The position numbers and the translations under genes were made by a program. From Cunninghamia lanceolata (taxonomy: Eukaryota; Streptophyta; Pinopsida; Cupressales; Cupressaceae): a stretch of DNA of 64,000 nucleotides. A model generated the notes under the pieces. The model was not told where the DNA came from. It did not search any database and was given only the letters and a program-made list of their open reading frames with translations. Position 1 is the stretch's first letter. Each line of letters opens with the position of its first letter. Where the stretch lies: positions 15,708,501-15,772,500 of the forward strand of contig BSBN01000140.1 in the NCBI GenBank assembly GCA_027924645.1. The letters run 5' to 3'. Shown one piece after another: positions 1 through 12,127 of this stretch.

Positions 1-1889
1 CTAAGTTTGGAGGACTATTTCTAGGCCCCAGACTTAGGCAAACATAATAAAACACTTGACAATCATGCAAGACATAGTAGTAAGGAAGCACACAATACAA
101 AGAGAAGACAATGGAAGCATGCAATACATGGAGAAGACATGAGCATAGTCATGCAATACATGAAGAAGGCATGAAGAGAAGACATGATTAAGAAATTATA
201 TGTCTATATATAATGCTAACTAATATATAGAAAATACACAGCGTGGGAGGAGCTCATCACTAGATGTCTTTAGACCACGCACAAGCACATAAAACACATA
301 AAATGTGGGGGGCTCATCTACACATGTATTTAGACCACTCCATACGCACACAAGACATGCAAGAAAGACACATAAAACACATGAAAGACATAGGGAATAC
401 ACGAGCGCCGCATAGTATGTCGTTGACACTCTATACGTCTTATACACGACAAACATGGGTGGTACTAATGATTTCATTACTACACTCCAGTATCTAAAAC
501 ATGCCAAACACACTTGATGGTTGAGATATGCTACCACAATCACCAATGAAATGCTTAAGGTTGAATGACTCAAGATCCAAACTCACTCGTGATGAGGACT
601 TTCTTTAAAAGTATGTGCACTAGCTCAAGAGATACACCATCCCACCTTCTGCAGAAGGGCTTTTAAAATTCAACCTAACTCACATCACAAAGACACATTA
701 CAGTAAAAAGGAAGCATGTACTCAAAGTATACAACCCCACCCACATCATGGAGATGCCTTACAGTGAAAATGAGGTATATGTAATAGATCAATGTATGAA
801 AAAAACCTTTGTCAATGTAAAAAGTAATCAAGTAGTTACCATGATATATGCCCCACCTTAATGTGGTTGATACTACTTTCTAGTATCAAGCACATTAAGG
901 TAAATTAAAAACCCACAAGAGAACAAGATATTCTGAAAAGCTCATGCCCCAAAGTGACATGTGCTTGCAATCGTGAAATGTTCCCACAAGCACATCAATG
1001 TTATTTTTCTATGATAAAGATAGAAGCTTTGGTTAGAAAATCTATTCTAAGATAATAAAAAAATCAATTCATGAAAGCTATCATTTATCAGATAGCATAA
1101 TAGACCAAGGCTACACTTTTGAGTTCAGAACTAAGTATATCTGTAAGGTTATACTACAGGTATCTCATAATCAAGTGTAGCTACAAGGTGCGATACAAAA
1201 CAATCCAAAGTGCATAGAAGCATATTTAGAGTATTGTAAAGGTTTGTTAGAACAAATTTCACAACACTAATCATAACATAGAGTGATTCTACTAGTCAAG
1301 CATCAGTAATATATATCAACCCCATCTTCATATATGGACTAGGTCCATTTTTACTTTTCTTATTCAAGGGACAAACGGTCCATATCAGTATTTGTTTGTT
1401 TTCATCATCTATCGACTAGTAGAGTCACTGAAGAATGGAAATAGTAAAAACAAGAGAGGAGACAAAATTGACATGGGTTTACAACATGGTAAGATTCCCC
1501 CAAGGCATCCTCCACTATGTTATGTCCCCAAGGTAAAAAACACAACAATAAGATATAGGAGAGGAATAGAAGAATAGAGAAACAACTAGAAGAATGGTCA
1601 CAACAGAGGTGGCCTCATTGTATCTTTGACCTTACAAGAGTATCAAGGGTCATCCAAAGAGACCTAAACAACACAACACAACAAAGTGTAGCCATATTTA
1701 TTTAAAAGGAAGCCAAACTTCTGAGCATATTAGAGAGGTGCTCCATTAAGTGTGGAAAAACTTGTGAGGAACTCATACCTAATTGATACTTATTTCTAGA
1801 ACAGCCTTGTGGTGCTTGTTTCTCAAGACCCTATATGTCTAAAACCTTTTGTTACTTGAGGGAAAGGAATTATAGCTTTTCCTACTGAT
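1..1889. other. No gene recognised; degenerate flank of a gypsy element
   Basis: I see no supported gene in this stretch. It is AT-rich and the open frames are short, low-complexity and without motifs. It lies downstream (in minus-strand sense) of a decayed gypsy gag, so it is probably decayed internal sequence of that element or other old repeats. Only the position supports that inference. Confidence 0.4.
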
Positions 1890-3908
1890 GAGTCTCACCT
1901 TGTTCCTTTCCTTTCTTATTTTTCTTTGTGTGGTTAATGAGCCTTTCATGATGAAATTGGATACTTCTCATCATCACTACTTCTTGCTTCAAGTGATTAC
2001 ATATAGTCTATTCTATTTGTGTATCATGTGCATGTTGGTTATCTCCCAATCCATAAAAGGATAATGGAGGAGGAACCTCAGTGTAGATACCTTTTCCTCA
2101 TGGGTGAGATTAATCTTCATTTGTTTCCTTATCCACTTCTATCATGCCAGTTATTTCATCATAGTCAAGATACTCAAACTCAAGCTCTATTGTATTTTGT
2201 TCCACAATATTATAGTCGCTATGTTTACGAAAAGGATCAGTGAAGATTTATAGATTTTGATTCAAAGGTACTATCAACTTATTTCCCTTGTCATTCACAC
2301 TAGTAACTTATATCACATTAGAATCAAAGAGGTCTTGAATTTCATGTTTGAGATGTATACATTTTTAGTGTCATGTCCCATCGAGTGATGATAGTGACAA
2401 TAAACATTAGCATTCAATGAAGGGCCTCATGGCTTACTTATGTTGAAAGGATCAGCAGGAGGAAGCCTCAAAAATTTGTTCTTCACTGCTTGAGTCATTA
2501 CTAAATGGAGAGAATTTGATAATTGAGTAAATTGTCTCTGTTCCTATCTAAATTGAAATGGTGCCTAAGGATGCTTTGTAATAGTAGACACTTGTGATTG
2601 AAAATTATTCAAATGTTGCCCGTTGATCTTGATGAAATTCATGTTATTCTTCTTGAATAAATTTTGAGATGAGACAGCTGCGGATTGACCAACCGGCGTT
2701 GATGAGGTATGATTCTCATACTAACTAGTTGAAAGTTGGTAGTTGCGGAGAGTTGTGCATACGTATTTAAAAGAAGTATACTTCATCAATAGTATTTTCT
2801 CACGTATGTTTAGTTGGAGATTCATAATGAATACCTTCTAGAGATCCTTATATTTAATCAGATACTATATTTACGAGATGAGACATTGATATCGATTGAT
2901 TAATTCTATTAATTTCTCTTTCAGACATTGTTTACAATGAACCAAATGAATCAAGGAGACAATAAGTCCAATGTTTGCTTGAAACTGTTACAAGAATTGA
3001 TCAACTAGCTGTGAGAAGGAATTTATAGAATTAGGAGCAAGAGAGAAAAACCATTCCAAAGAAGTATCTTTGAGAGATTGAGGAAAGAGTTTCACTAAAA
3101 ATGCCTCATTGAAGAAGAAATCACTACACATCACTGTGAATTTTTCCACATGAGTATTAGGATCACCTTTACCACCATACTTTTCAAAGCAGACAATCTC
3201 AAGTTTGTTAGGCATTGGAGTTCTTAGAATTGCATAAGATAGATGACCACGAACTTGATATGTTGGTAAAGTAGGTTGAGAAGAAGCATTAGTCAAGTTT
3301 GTCAATTTTTGTTGTAAGGAAGACATACTCTGCAAAAGTTGATTTAGGAGAGTATCATTAGGTGAAGAGGTAGTTTGTGGATTTGAGAGAGGTGGATTTG
3401 ATCATGTAGTCATGAAATTATAGGGTTAATGGTAATGAGTAGAGGTGATAGGTGGTTGAGAGTAGGTATGGACTGGTATGGAGACATGAGGTGATGGATT
3501 TTGATAATTAAATGCAACATCTTTGTAATTTCTACAAGATGTTCCCATGGTAGAGGTAGCATTACTAAAAGCATGTGGATTAGTGGTGAGAATTGTTGAT
3601 GTAAAAGTGGATATTCTAGTAGTCAGTATGGGTGTCGAGACTGGTGAAGTTATATATGTCGATGTTGATATATTTTCAATGACATTCGTGCGGCTAGGTA
3701 TTGACATAATGTTATGCTCCACTATATGAGATAATCCATGGAGCATATCAACACTTTGTTGAATTTATTGTAATAATCTTCTTATACACTCAATAATAGG
3801 TATCATCTCTTGACATAGATGTGCACATTCTACAATTTGTTGAAATTTAGCTAGTTGTTTGTCCAATTTCTTAATTTGTTCATCAGGCACATGCGAAACT
3901 ACGTCAAT
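1890..3908 (-). pseudogene. Decayed Ty3/gypsy gag (and start of gag-pol linker)
   Basis: Gag would form the capsid/nucleocapsid of a gypsy-type retrotransposon. Three consecutive stretches (3908-3765, 3746-3426, 3335-2988) share one minus-strand frame separated by stops. They hold a charged, possibly coiled-coil N-terminus (DEQIKKLDKQLAKF), a Thr/Ser-rich linker and a capsid-like core with FEKYGGKGDPNTHVEKF and LEWFFSL. The same frame near 2360-2405 encodes a degenerate zinc-knuckle-like box (CHYHHSMGHDTKN). A one-base deletion there shifts the next conserved stretch (LKHEIQDLFDSNVI) into another frame. The acidic sequence after it down to about 1900 looks like the gag-protease linker of Ogre/Athila-like gypsy elements (family inference). 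The 5' end of gag is cut at 3908, where an LTR-like TGTAATGCCCC begins. Non-functional. Confidence 0.75.
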
Positions 3909-5096
3909 TGTAATGCCCCGCCATGTAACCCTCAAGATATATATAGAGGTAATGATAACAAAACATAACATAGACTAATAGCAACAAAGTTAAACTAACA
4001 TATCTAGGGAATACATAGCTACATTATTACAAATTAACAATAATCAACAACCTACAAGATTTAATCAATCAAATAAATCAAACTTGTTAGTGCCTGAATT
4101 GACTGGTAGTTTTCTGAGCATTTTTCATTCAGGCACTCTCCCTAAGTATCCAAAAAATGTTCTAAGTGATGGACCTCCTCAGCAGTTTTCAGCTGCATCA
4201 TCATGATATTTCTGGAGGAGGAGGTCATCATCATCATGTTTGTTTCGATGAAGGTCAGCATCATCATGTCCTCCGTCGACCGGTTTCTCATCGTCATCAT
4301 CATATTCAGCTATCGGGTGATGTTTGGTTTTGATCATGATGATGCTGATGAGCTACAGTGCGCCCTGATCTGCTTGCGAGGGTGATTTTTCAAAGTATCT
4401 GGTGATCTTCCATTTTATCACCTCGCCCAGACATGATGATGATGTTGCCCCGTTATTCTGAAGGGGTTATTCTCTAAGTTGTTCGACCTGACTTGCCTTT
4501 TCTTAAGGGTCGTCATCATCATCATATTTCCAGTTATCACCGTGTTGCTTGCGAGGGTCATCATATTATCTGCATCATGATATTTCGCCAGGGTGATATT
4601 TCTATCATCGGGTGATCTTGGTTAGGATCATCCTGATGACGTTGTTGAAGAGTTCTTAGTGCGACCCGATATTCACTAGGGTCATCATATTTTGAACGTC
4701 AGGATGATCTTAGTCAATATCATCCTGATGATGTTGTATCACTTGTTCGTTGTTTTGTCATCCTGATGATGCTGACGTCATCCGTATATCAGGGTGATAT
4801 CTTTCTTTCTGCCTATCTGCATCATGATATTTCCGAAAGAGGGGGTGATATTTTCATATCACTCGAATGTGTGTTTGTTCCAGCATCATGATGATGCTGA
4901 TATCAAGGAGATATCCGCCTACCGGCTTCGCGCATTATCTACTGGGGGTGATCTTTTCAAGCAGCATCATCATCATATTCAGTTATCGCCCCGATCTTAT
5001 AGTGGAGCTACAGTGCAACCTGATATTTGTGCATCAGGAGGATATTTCCAAATATCCGGTTGTCTTCCGAATATCATGATGATGTTAATATGATGA

Positions 5097-5340
5097 TGAC
5101 GTCATCAAGGTCCCGGGGGGGTCATTTTTCTAACACTGATCATCTTGAGGAGATCTCCCGATATTTGCAAACATGATGATGACGTCATCCGGATATGAGG
5201 AGGTGCGCAGTAGGCAGATATGATGATGACGTCAGCAGGATATGATGATGACGTCATCAGGATGTTCCTCCGGTGGATCCGGTTGTGCCGATGAAGGCGA
5301 ATATCATGCAGTTTGTATTGCGAATATGATGATGACGTCA
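5097..5340. promoter_or_regulatory. Cluster of TGACGTCA (bZIP-type) palindromes in LTR A, copy 1
   Basis: Five exact TGACGTCA octamers occur at 5097, 5180, 5227, 5249 and 5333, with a sixth outlier at 4773. Most sit in an extended GATGATGACGTCATC context. TGACGTCA is the known binding palindrome of plant TGA/C-box bZIP factors. The cluster ends about 115 bp before the TATA-like box, a plausible enhancer position. Function is inferred. Confidence 0.6.
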
Positions 5341-5453
5341 GGGTGATATTTCGGGCAACAGGATATCATGCTGCTAGAGGATGATGATGATGAAGTCTTA
5401 TACTAGTGTCGTCAGGAGCAAAAGCGCCGACATGATATATGCTCATGACCTAG

Positions 5454-5462
5454 TATATAAAG
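5454..5462 (+). promoter_or_regulatory. TATA box candidate, LTR A copy 1
   Basis: TATATAAAG stands downstream of the TGACGTCA cluster and upstream of the less repetitive LTR half. It is the best core-promoter match in this LTR. The transcription start is not mapped. Confidence 0.55.
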
Positions 5463-6770
5463 TATTTATGAGGTTGCTGCGGGGTGCATGTGGGATAATG
5501 TTATCCTGCATATTCGAAATATCATGATGATGAATATCGGCGGGAAGTGGTTGCGATTGACTGTTTAATGTTCTTCCCGAGGCCGCGGGTTGGTGCGCCA
5601 TCAATGGTGATTGTTGCAGAGGTATGGGCGATGGCGTGGACGGATGTAGTACCTGATTGAAGATCTGAATCCCTAGGCGGCGGCGCAAGGCTCGAGAAAT
5701 CTTCCTGTCTCCTCCCCTACCTGCTACATTCAAGTTTGGGTGCCAATTTGGTAGTGTTTGAGCGCCATTTTTATGATACTGTATATCTGGCGGGAGTTTT
5801 GGTCAACCTGGTAGTTAATGCTGAATACACCCTCCTGCTATATAATGCAGATGGTGTTTTTCATTCAAGGTTGTTGAAAGTTGTGGATTTTTGGCTCTGT
5901 AATTAAAAACCAGCTGATCTGGTTGCTCTGTACAGCTTTCTTGTGAGTTTATGTATCTCTTGTTGTAGGACTTGGCATGAATCCACTGGTTTCATGGTTG
6001 ATCTTATATGAGTAATGCTATCTTAGCATGTGTTGTGTTAATTCTGTCTCCAGTATTGCATGTATTCTTCTTCTGGATCTGGATATTTGTGTGATGTTTA
6101 GATTCTAGAGCATAGAATTCCTATGTTGAATGTCTGACCTTTTAACCTCTGCCCAAGGGGCAGATTAAACTGTTTTCAGGTTGAACATTGGGAAGGGTAT
6201 ACTGCAGTAGGGATACCATAAGTAGAGATAGCTCAACACTCTATATTGGGAGATATCTGTAAGGCAGATATCATGTGTATCCCCCTGAAATCCAGTTTTA
6301 GCTATTTATGCTGATCATTCACAGGTGTATGTCTACCGACTCCAAGCCCTGGATAGGCACCAATCATGCTGTGTTCTTGTGTTATACACCATGTCCAGCT
6401 TTGCATCCAAATTCATATCAAAACACTTCATACTTCCACCTGTTAGTTGTAGGAGTAGGAATAGGAACCCCCTGCATACTCTCATACTCAACCAGACATC
6501 ATGTCCAAGAATGTTGCCAGCCTTGTGATCTATCATGCAGATCTTGGTCCATACATGAGAGTATTCTGCCTGTTGTTGTCAAGTTAGATCCTTCTATCTT
6601 TGAGCTAGTCAAGGTTACATCTTAAGTTATAGGGATACCCCCCTTGGTGCGGCAGAACCAGAAGTGAAGGGGAGGAGCTCACGCAACCTCCTGTATTCAG
6701 TTGGCCTGAATCTGCCTGTGCATTAGAAGTGGCAAACCCTAATGCTGATTCAGAAGAAATACCAACAAAA

Positions 6771-6788
6771 TGGCGACTCTGCTGGGGA
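6771..6788 (+). other. Primer-binding site of element A
   Basis: TGGCGACTCTGCTGGGGA begins three bases after the LTR. This type of site is found in plant gypsy elements of the Ogre kind and is usually assigned to tRNA-Arg (from memory of the family). Two degenerate copies follow inside the leader, at about 6881-6897 (GTGACTCTGCTGGTGGA) and 6966-6978 (TGGCGACTCTGCT). Confidence 0.75.
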
Positions 6789-7295
6789 GATCAATGTCAT
6801 ATCCATGAAAGTTTGAGTCCACAAGATTAAAAAATCAGACCTGGAGACTGTTTGTTGCAGCAGAGAAAAAAGGTTGTATATGTGACTCTGCTGGTGGATG
6901 ACCCAGAAAGAAAGAAATCAATTTGCAGCTTCAGCTTGTTTGAAGCTCATTCCTCTTCAAGGAGGTGGCGACTCTGCTTCAAAGAACCTGATAAAAGAAC
7001 AAAATCAACCAGAGAAGAATTTGCAGCTTCTGCAACATATCCAGGTATTTCATATTGTATGACAGATTCCCTGTTTGGTGAGAAAGCACTGGTTAAAAGG
7101 GAACATTGGTGAAAACAGAGCTTGCATGCTTTCATTAGAACTTACACTCTATTTCAAAGGGCATGTAATGTTGTTCAAAAGACTCATTTAAGGGACTTTA
7201 GGAAAGCTTAAAAAAAAACAGCCTGAACTTTGAGTGCCCAAAGTCATTGTTTGTAGAAAATCTGAGTAGAGAGGAGGGTTGCAATAACATAAAGG

Positions 7296-9062
7296 ATGTA
7301 TTATCTGCCTATGCACCCTTGTGAAGTGTCAAATGCAAAAATGTATAACAGTCAATCCCAACAATGTAATAAAAGAAGTTTCAACATAGACAGATATAAG
7401 CCCATAGATTTCAATGGCATTTGTGGCTATCCAAATGCTTTTCCACCTAAAATCAGGAATTTTTTGCCTAAATTTAAGGGTATAAAGGATGAATCAGCTG
7501 AGAGACACTTGCAGCAGTTTATGAATGTGATAGATGACTTTGAGATTGACCATGAGGATGTGGTTATGAGATTATTTGTTCAATCTCTAGATGAAGATGC
7601 AAGGGACTGGTTTTCCTACCTTCCAGCTCACTCTGTCAACTCCTGGCATGGTTTTAAATCTGCATTTCTAGTATAGTATGGTGAAAGAGTTTCTGAATAT
7701 GCAGCTATTAGTGACTTCATGTACATCCATATTGAAGAAGATGAGTTGATCCCAGCCTTTAACCTCAGATTTATGAGGGCGTTGAATAGAATTCCAGAAT
7801 GCATGAGACCTAATGATGCACTGTGCTTAGTTACATACTTGGGAGCCTTTGATGGGAAAATGAGTTACAGATTAAGAGACAAGGAGCCCACCACATTGCA
7901 TCAGGCACATCAGTTTGCATTAGATATTGAAAACAATTGGAGGTATGGAATACAAAAGGGTTATTTCTCTGAAAATTTTTGTTGTCCTGCAGCCCCCAGT
8001 GTTAATGAAGGATTTAATTCAGGAATTGATAGTGAATGTCATAGCACTCACACCCCTGTTGACCCAGTTTTTGCATCATTCCAAGTGGATGATGTTTCTA
8101 TCATAGAGGAGGATGTCCTTTTTTGCCCAGCAAATGAAGTTGAAAACAATGATTTTTCAAGTAAAATTTGCATACCAGTCCTAAACAAAGAGCCTTCATG
8201 TTTAAATGATCCAGTTGTGCAGAGTTCTGATCATATGGATCAAGAATCAATATCAGTTTCATCAGGAAGCATTGGAGGGCTGGAAAATGATGCAGATTGT
8301 TCAACTTCAGAGTGCATTGAAACAGTAGCAATCTTGTATATGGGGCAATCAGTTGATAAAAATGATATCCATGACCAGTGCATGGATCAGGTTTGTTTTT
8401 CTTATGACTCTGGATCTGACAGTAATGAAGAAGAATTGGAATGTCATGAAGAAGAAGCAGAGGCCTTTGCAGTGAGTGTTAATCCCCTTTATGATGAGCC
8501 TGCTGATGTATATGATGTTGTGAGTCTTGACTTTCAGTGGTGCAGGATTAACCCTTTGTTTGAGGATGATGATACTGATTTGCAAGCTGTGAATAATGAA
8601 TGTTCATCATCACCTGATTCAGACATGTGTAACATTGGGTGTGTGGATCAGGATTTGTTTTCAATATCAGTAGATATTAGGGGTCTCATATTTTCTGAGT
8701 ATTTTGAATTGTTGGATCAGCTGGATGAGTGCCTGATAATGTGCAGCAGCTAGATAAATGATAAAGAATGCCAAGAGCAGCATGATGTACTGTCTGAGGG
8801 ATATAACATACATGTGTTGCCTAATGTTGAAGAATATTATGTGTATGGTTACATGTCTACTTCTGAAATCCAAAATGACAGAGCTGAAAATGATGGTGGC
8901 AAGCTTTCAAAACTGGTGGAATATCTTTTTAAGCAGGTGACATTATGGGCAGATTATGCCAATCTTTTCAGTTGGGATTGGGATCTTTCAGCTTGGAATC
9001 AGGCATTTGACAAGAAAAAATTATGGTTCTTCCTTTTTGGTTGCCCGGGGCCGCCAAAATGA
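7296..9062 (+). pseudogene. Gag-like protein of element A with two premature stops
   Basis: One frame of 589 codons runs from the ATG at 7296 and is interrupted only by TAG at 7674-7676 and 8751-8753. The N-terminal third matches the retrotransposon gag (capsid) pattern: NFLPKFKGIKDESAERHLQQF, then a run ending in DWFSYLPAHSVNSW. The first stop falls where family members read a residue before YGE (FLV-stop-YGERV). The second, SS-stop-INDKE, is compatible with CAG to TAG. The C-terminal two-thirds is a long, acidic, Cys-containing tail (EEELECHEEEAEAF) with no zinc knuckle and no recognisable enzyme. There is no pol. The start choice is provisional because the upstream leader is non-coding. 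Confidence 0.75.
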
Positions 9063-9204
9063 TGTTTTAAAAATAATGAGTTTGGTGATGCAGATCAATA
9101 TAACATCATGACTCTGTGCCCAATGGATAAGGGACTGGTCTGCATCCCAGAGATCTAGAGTTCTCGCTGCAGTCTTGCACCTGCACGTCCCCAGACAGAG
9201 CCAC

Positions 9205-11887
9205 TGTTAGTGCCTAAATTGACTGGTAGTTTTCTGAGCATTTTTCATTCAGGCACTCTCCCTAAGTATCCAAAAAATGTTCTAAGTGATGGACCTCCTC
9301 AGCAGTTTTCAGCTGCATCATCATGATATTTCTGGAGGAGGAGGTCATCATCATCATGTTTGTTTCGATGAAGGTCAGCATCATCATGTCCTCCGTCGAC
9401 CGGTTTCTCATCGTCATCATCATATTCAGCTATCAGGTGATGTTTGGTTTTGATCATGATGATGCTGATGAGCTACAGTGCGCCCTGATCTGCTTGCGAG
9501 GGTGATTTTTCAAAGTATCCGGTGATCTTCCATTTTATCACCTCGCCCAGACATGATGATGATGTTGCCCCGTTATTCTGAAGGGGTTATTCTCTAAGTT
9601 GTTCGACCTGACTTGCTTTTTCTTAAGGGTCGTCATCATCATCATATTTCCAGTTATCACCATGTTGCTTGCGAGGGTCATCATATTATCTGCATCATGA
9701 TATTTCGCCAGGGTGATATTTCTATCATCGGGTGATCTTGGTTAGGATCATCCTGATGACGTTGTTGAAGAGTTCTTAGTGCGACCCGATATTCACTAGG
9801 GTCATCATATTTTGAACGTCAGGATGATCTTAGTCAATATCATCCTGATGATGTTGTATCACTTGTTTGTTGTTTTGTCATCCTGATGATGCTGACGTCA
9901 TCCGTATATCAGGGTGATATCTTTCTCTCTGCCTATCTGCATCATGATATTTCCGAAAGAGGGGGTGATATTTTCATATCACTCGAATGTGTGTTTGTTC
10001 CAGCATCATGATGATGCTGATATCAAGGAGATATCCGCCTGCCGGCTTCGCGCATTATCTACTGGGGGTGATCTTTTCAAGCAGCATCATCATCATATTC
10101 AGTTATCGCCCCGATCTTATAGTGGAGCTACAGTGCAACCTGATATTTGTGCATCAGGAGGATATTTCCAAATATCCGGTTGTCTTCCGAATATCATGAT
10201 GATGTTAATATGATGATGATGTCATCAAGGTCCCGGGGGGGTCATTTTTCTAACACTGATCATCTTGAGGAGATCTCCCGATATTTGCAAACATGATGAT
10301 GACGTCATCCGGATATGAGGAGGTGCGCAGTAGGCAGATATGATGATGACGTCAGCAGGATATGATGATGACGTCATCAGGATGTTCCTCCGGTGGATCC
10401 GGTTGTGCCGATGAAGGCGAATATCATGCAGTTTGTATTGCGAATATGATGATGACGTCAGGGTGATATTTCGGGCAACAGGATATCATGCTGCTGGAGG
10501 ATGATGATGATGAAGTCTTATACTAGTGTCGTCAGGAGCAAAAGCGCCGACATGATATATGCTCATGACCTAGTATATAAAGTATTTATGAGGTTGCTGC
10601 GGGGTGCATGTGGGATAATGTTATCCTGCATATTCGAAATATCATGATGATGAATATCGGCGGGAAGTGGTTGCGATTGACTGTTTAATGTTCTTCCCGA
10701 GGACGCGGGTTGGTGCGCCATCAATGGCGATTGTTGCAGAGGTATGGGCGATGGCGTGGACGGATGTAGTACCTGATTGAAGATCTGAATCCCTAGGCGA
10801 CGGTGCAAGGCTCGAGAAATCTTCCTGTCTCCTCCCCTACCTGCTGCATTCAAGTTTGGGTGCCAATCTGGTAGTGTTTGAGCGCCATTTTTATGATACT
10901 GTATATCTGGCGGGAGTTTTGGTCAACCTGGTAGTTAATGCTGAATACACCCTCCTGCTATATAATGCAGATGGTGTTTTTCATTCAAGGTTGTTGAAAG
11001 TTGTGGATTTTTGGCTCTGTAATTCAAAACCAGCTGATCTGGTTGCTCTGTACAGCTTTCTTGTGAGTTTATGTATCTCCTGTTGTAGGACTTGGCATGA
11101 ATCCACTGGTTTCATGGTTGATCTTATATGAGTAATGCTATCTTAGCATGTGTTGTGTTAATTCTGTCTCCAGTATTGCATGTATTCTTCTTCTGGATCT
11201 GGATATTTGTGTGATGTTTAGATTCTAGAGCATAGAATTCCTATGTTGAATGTCTGACCTTTTAACCTCTGCCCAAGGGGCAGATTAAACTGTTTTCAGG
11301 TTGAACATTGGGAAGGGTATACTGCAGTAGGGATACCATAAGTAGAGATAGCTCAACACTCTATATTGGGAGATATCTGTAAGGCAGATATCATGTGTAT
11401 CCCCCTGAAATCCAGTTTTAGCTATTTATGCTGATCATTCACAGGTGTATGTCTACCGACTCCAAGCCCTGGATAGGCACCAATCATGCTGTGTTCTTGT
11501 GTTATACACCATGTCCAGCTTTGCATCCAAATTCATATCAAAACACTTCATACTTCCACCTGTTAGTTGTAGGAGTAGGAATAGGAACCCCCTGCATACT
11601 CTCATACTCAACCAGACATCATGTCCAAGAATGTTGCCAGCCTTGTGATCTATCATGCAGATCTTGGTCCATACATGAGAGTATTCTGCCTGTTGTTGTC
11701 AAGTTAGATCCTTCTATCTTTGAGCTAGTCAAGGTTACATCTTAAGTTATAGGGATACCCCCCTTGGTGCGGCAGAACCAGAAGTGAAGGGGAGGAGCTC
11801 ACGCAACCTCCTGTATTCAGTTGGCCTGAATCTACCTGTGCATTAGAAGTGGCAAACCCTAATGCTGATTCAGAAGAAATACCAACA
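9205..11887 (+). repeat. 3' LTR of element A
   Basis: Collinear with the 5' LTR at a constant offset of 5,120 bp and equal in length. Differences are scattered single bases, mostly transitions. The octamer equivalent to 5097 has become TGATGTCA here, so four cluster octamers remain (10300, 10347, 10369, 10453) plus the outlier at 9893. The sequence before this LTR (CCAGACAGAGCCAC) is not a typical polypurine tract. Confidence 0.93.
10300..10460. promoter_or_regulatory. TGACGTCA cluster in LTR A, copy 2
   Basis: Four exact octamers remain upstream of the matching TATATAAAG at 10574-10582. The fifth (10217) is lost by one CpG transition. As a 3' LTR, this copy could drive transcription outward into flanking DNA. 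Confidence 0.55.
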
Positions 11888-11892
11888 AAACT

Positions 11893-12127
11893 AACATTGT
11901 AGATTACAACATCAGATGAATATATCAACATTTTTGTGATCAAGATTACAAGCACAAAATAGTTCATCTTACAAGAGGAATTACATAGTTCATAGTTAGA
12001 AAAACTCTTTCTTCTTGAATACATCAAATTACATAATGAATTCCACTGATACACACATCTAGATGTGAATAGTACAAATAGCTATTTTCAAATACAGGTG
12101 CAAATTTGGAAACATGAGAGATACAAC
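11893..12127. other. 235-bp spacer of older host repeat between elements A and B
   Basis: AT/AC-rich sequence with no gene. It is the continuation of the sequence broken by element A and is in turn broken by element B. It is interpreted as a piece of the split gypsy LTR. Confidence 0.4.

Larger units (their letters stand above)
4085..6767 (+). repeat. 5' LTR of element A
   Basis: It starts TGTTAGTGCC and ends ACCAACA. The first half is unusually rich in ATGATG/ATCATC, ATATC and the palindrome TGACGTCA. The second half is ordinary sequence. A TATA-like box at 5454 puts the likely U3/R border near 5.5 kb, leaving a U3 of about 1.4 kb. Open frames within it are by-products of the repetitive composition and recur identically in the other LTR. 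Confidence 0.93.
4085..11887 (+). mobile_element. LTR retrotransposon A (gag-only, gypsy-like), complete with TSD
   Basis: Two direct repeats of 2,683 bp with TG...CA ends flank a 2,437-bp internal region. The five bases on both sides are AAACT (4080-4084 and 11888-11892), a perfect target duplication, so the boundaries are firm. The internal region opens with a primer-binding site and holds one gag-like frame but no protease, reverse transcriptase or integrase, so the element is non-autonomous. Such elements are called TR-GAG in plants. The LTRs differ at about 20 sites by eye (under 1%), so insertion is recent relative to neighbours. No clear polypurine tract precedes the 3' LTR. It must have been mobilised by enzymes supplied in trans. 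Confidence 0.93.

Noticed and set aside
220..573. 117-codon minus frame and overlapping plus frame
   Set aside because: Low-complexity, both strands open, no motif, no promoter or splice context; likely chance.
4794..5093. Open frames inside LTR A (also 6308-6625, 9914-10213, 11428-11745)
   Set aside because: They recur identically in both LTRs and come from ATCATC/ATGATG composition; no domain.
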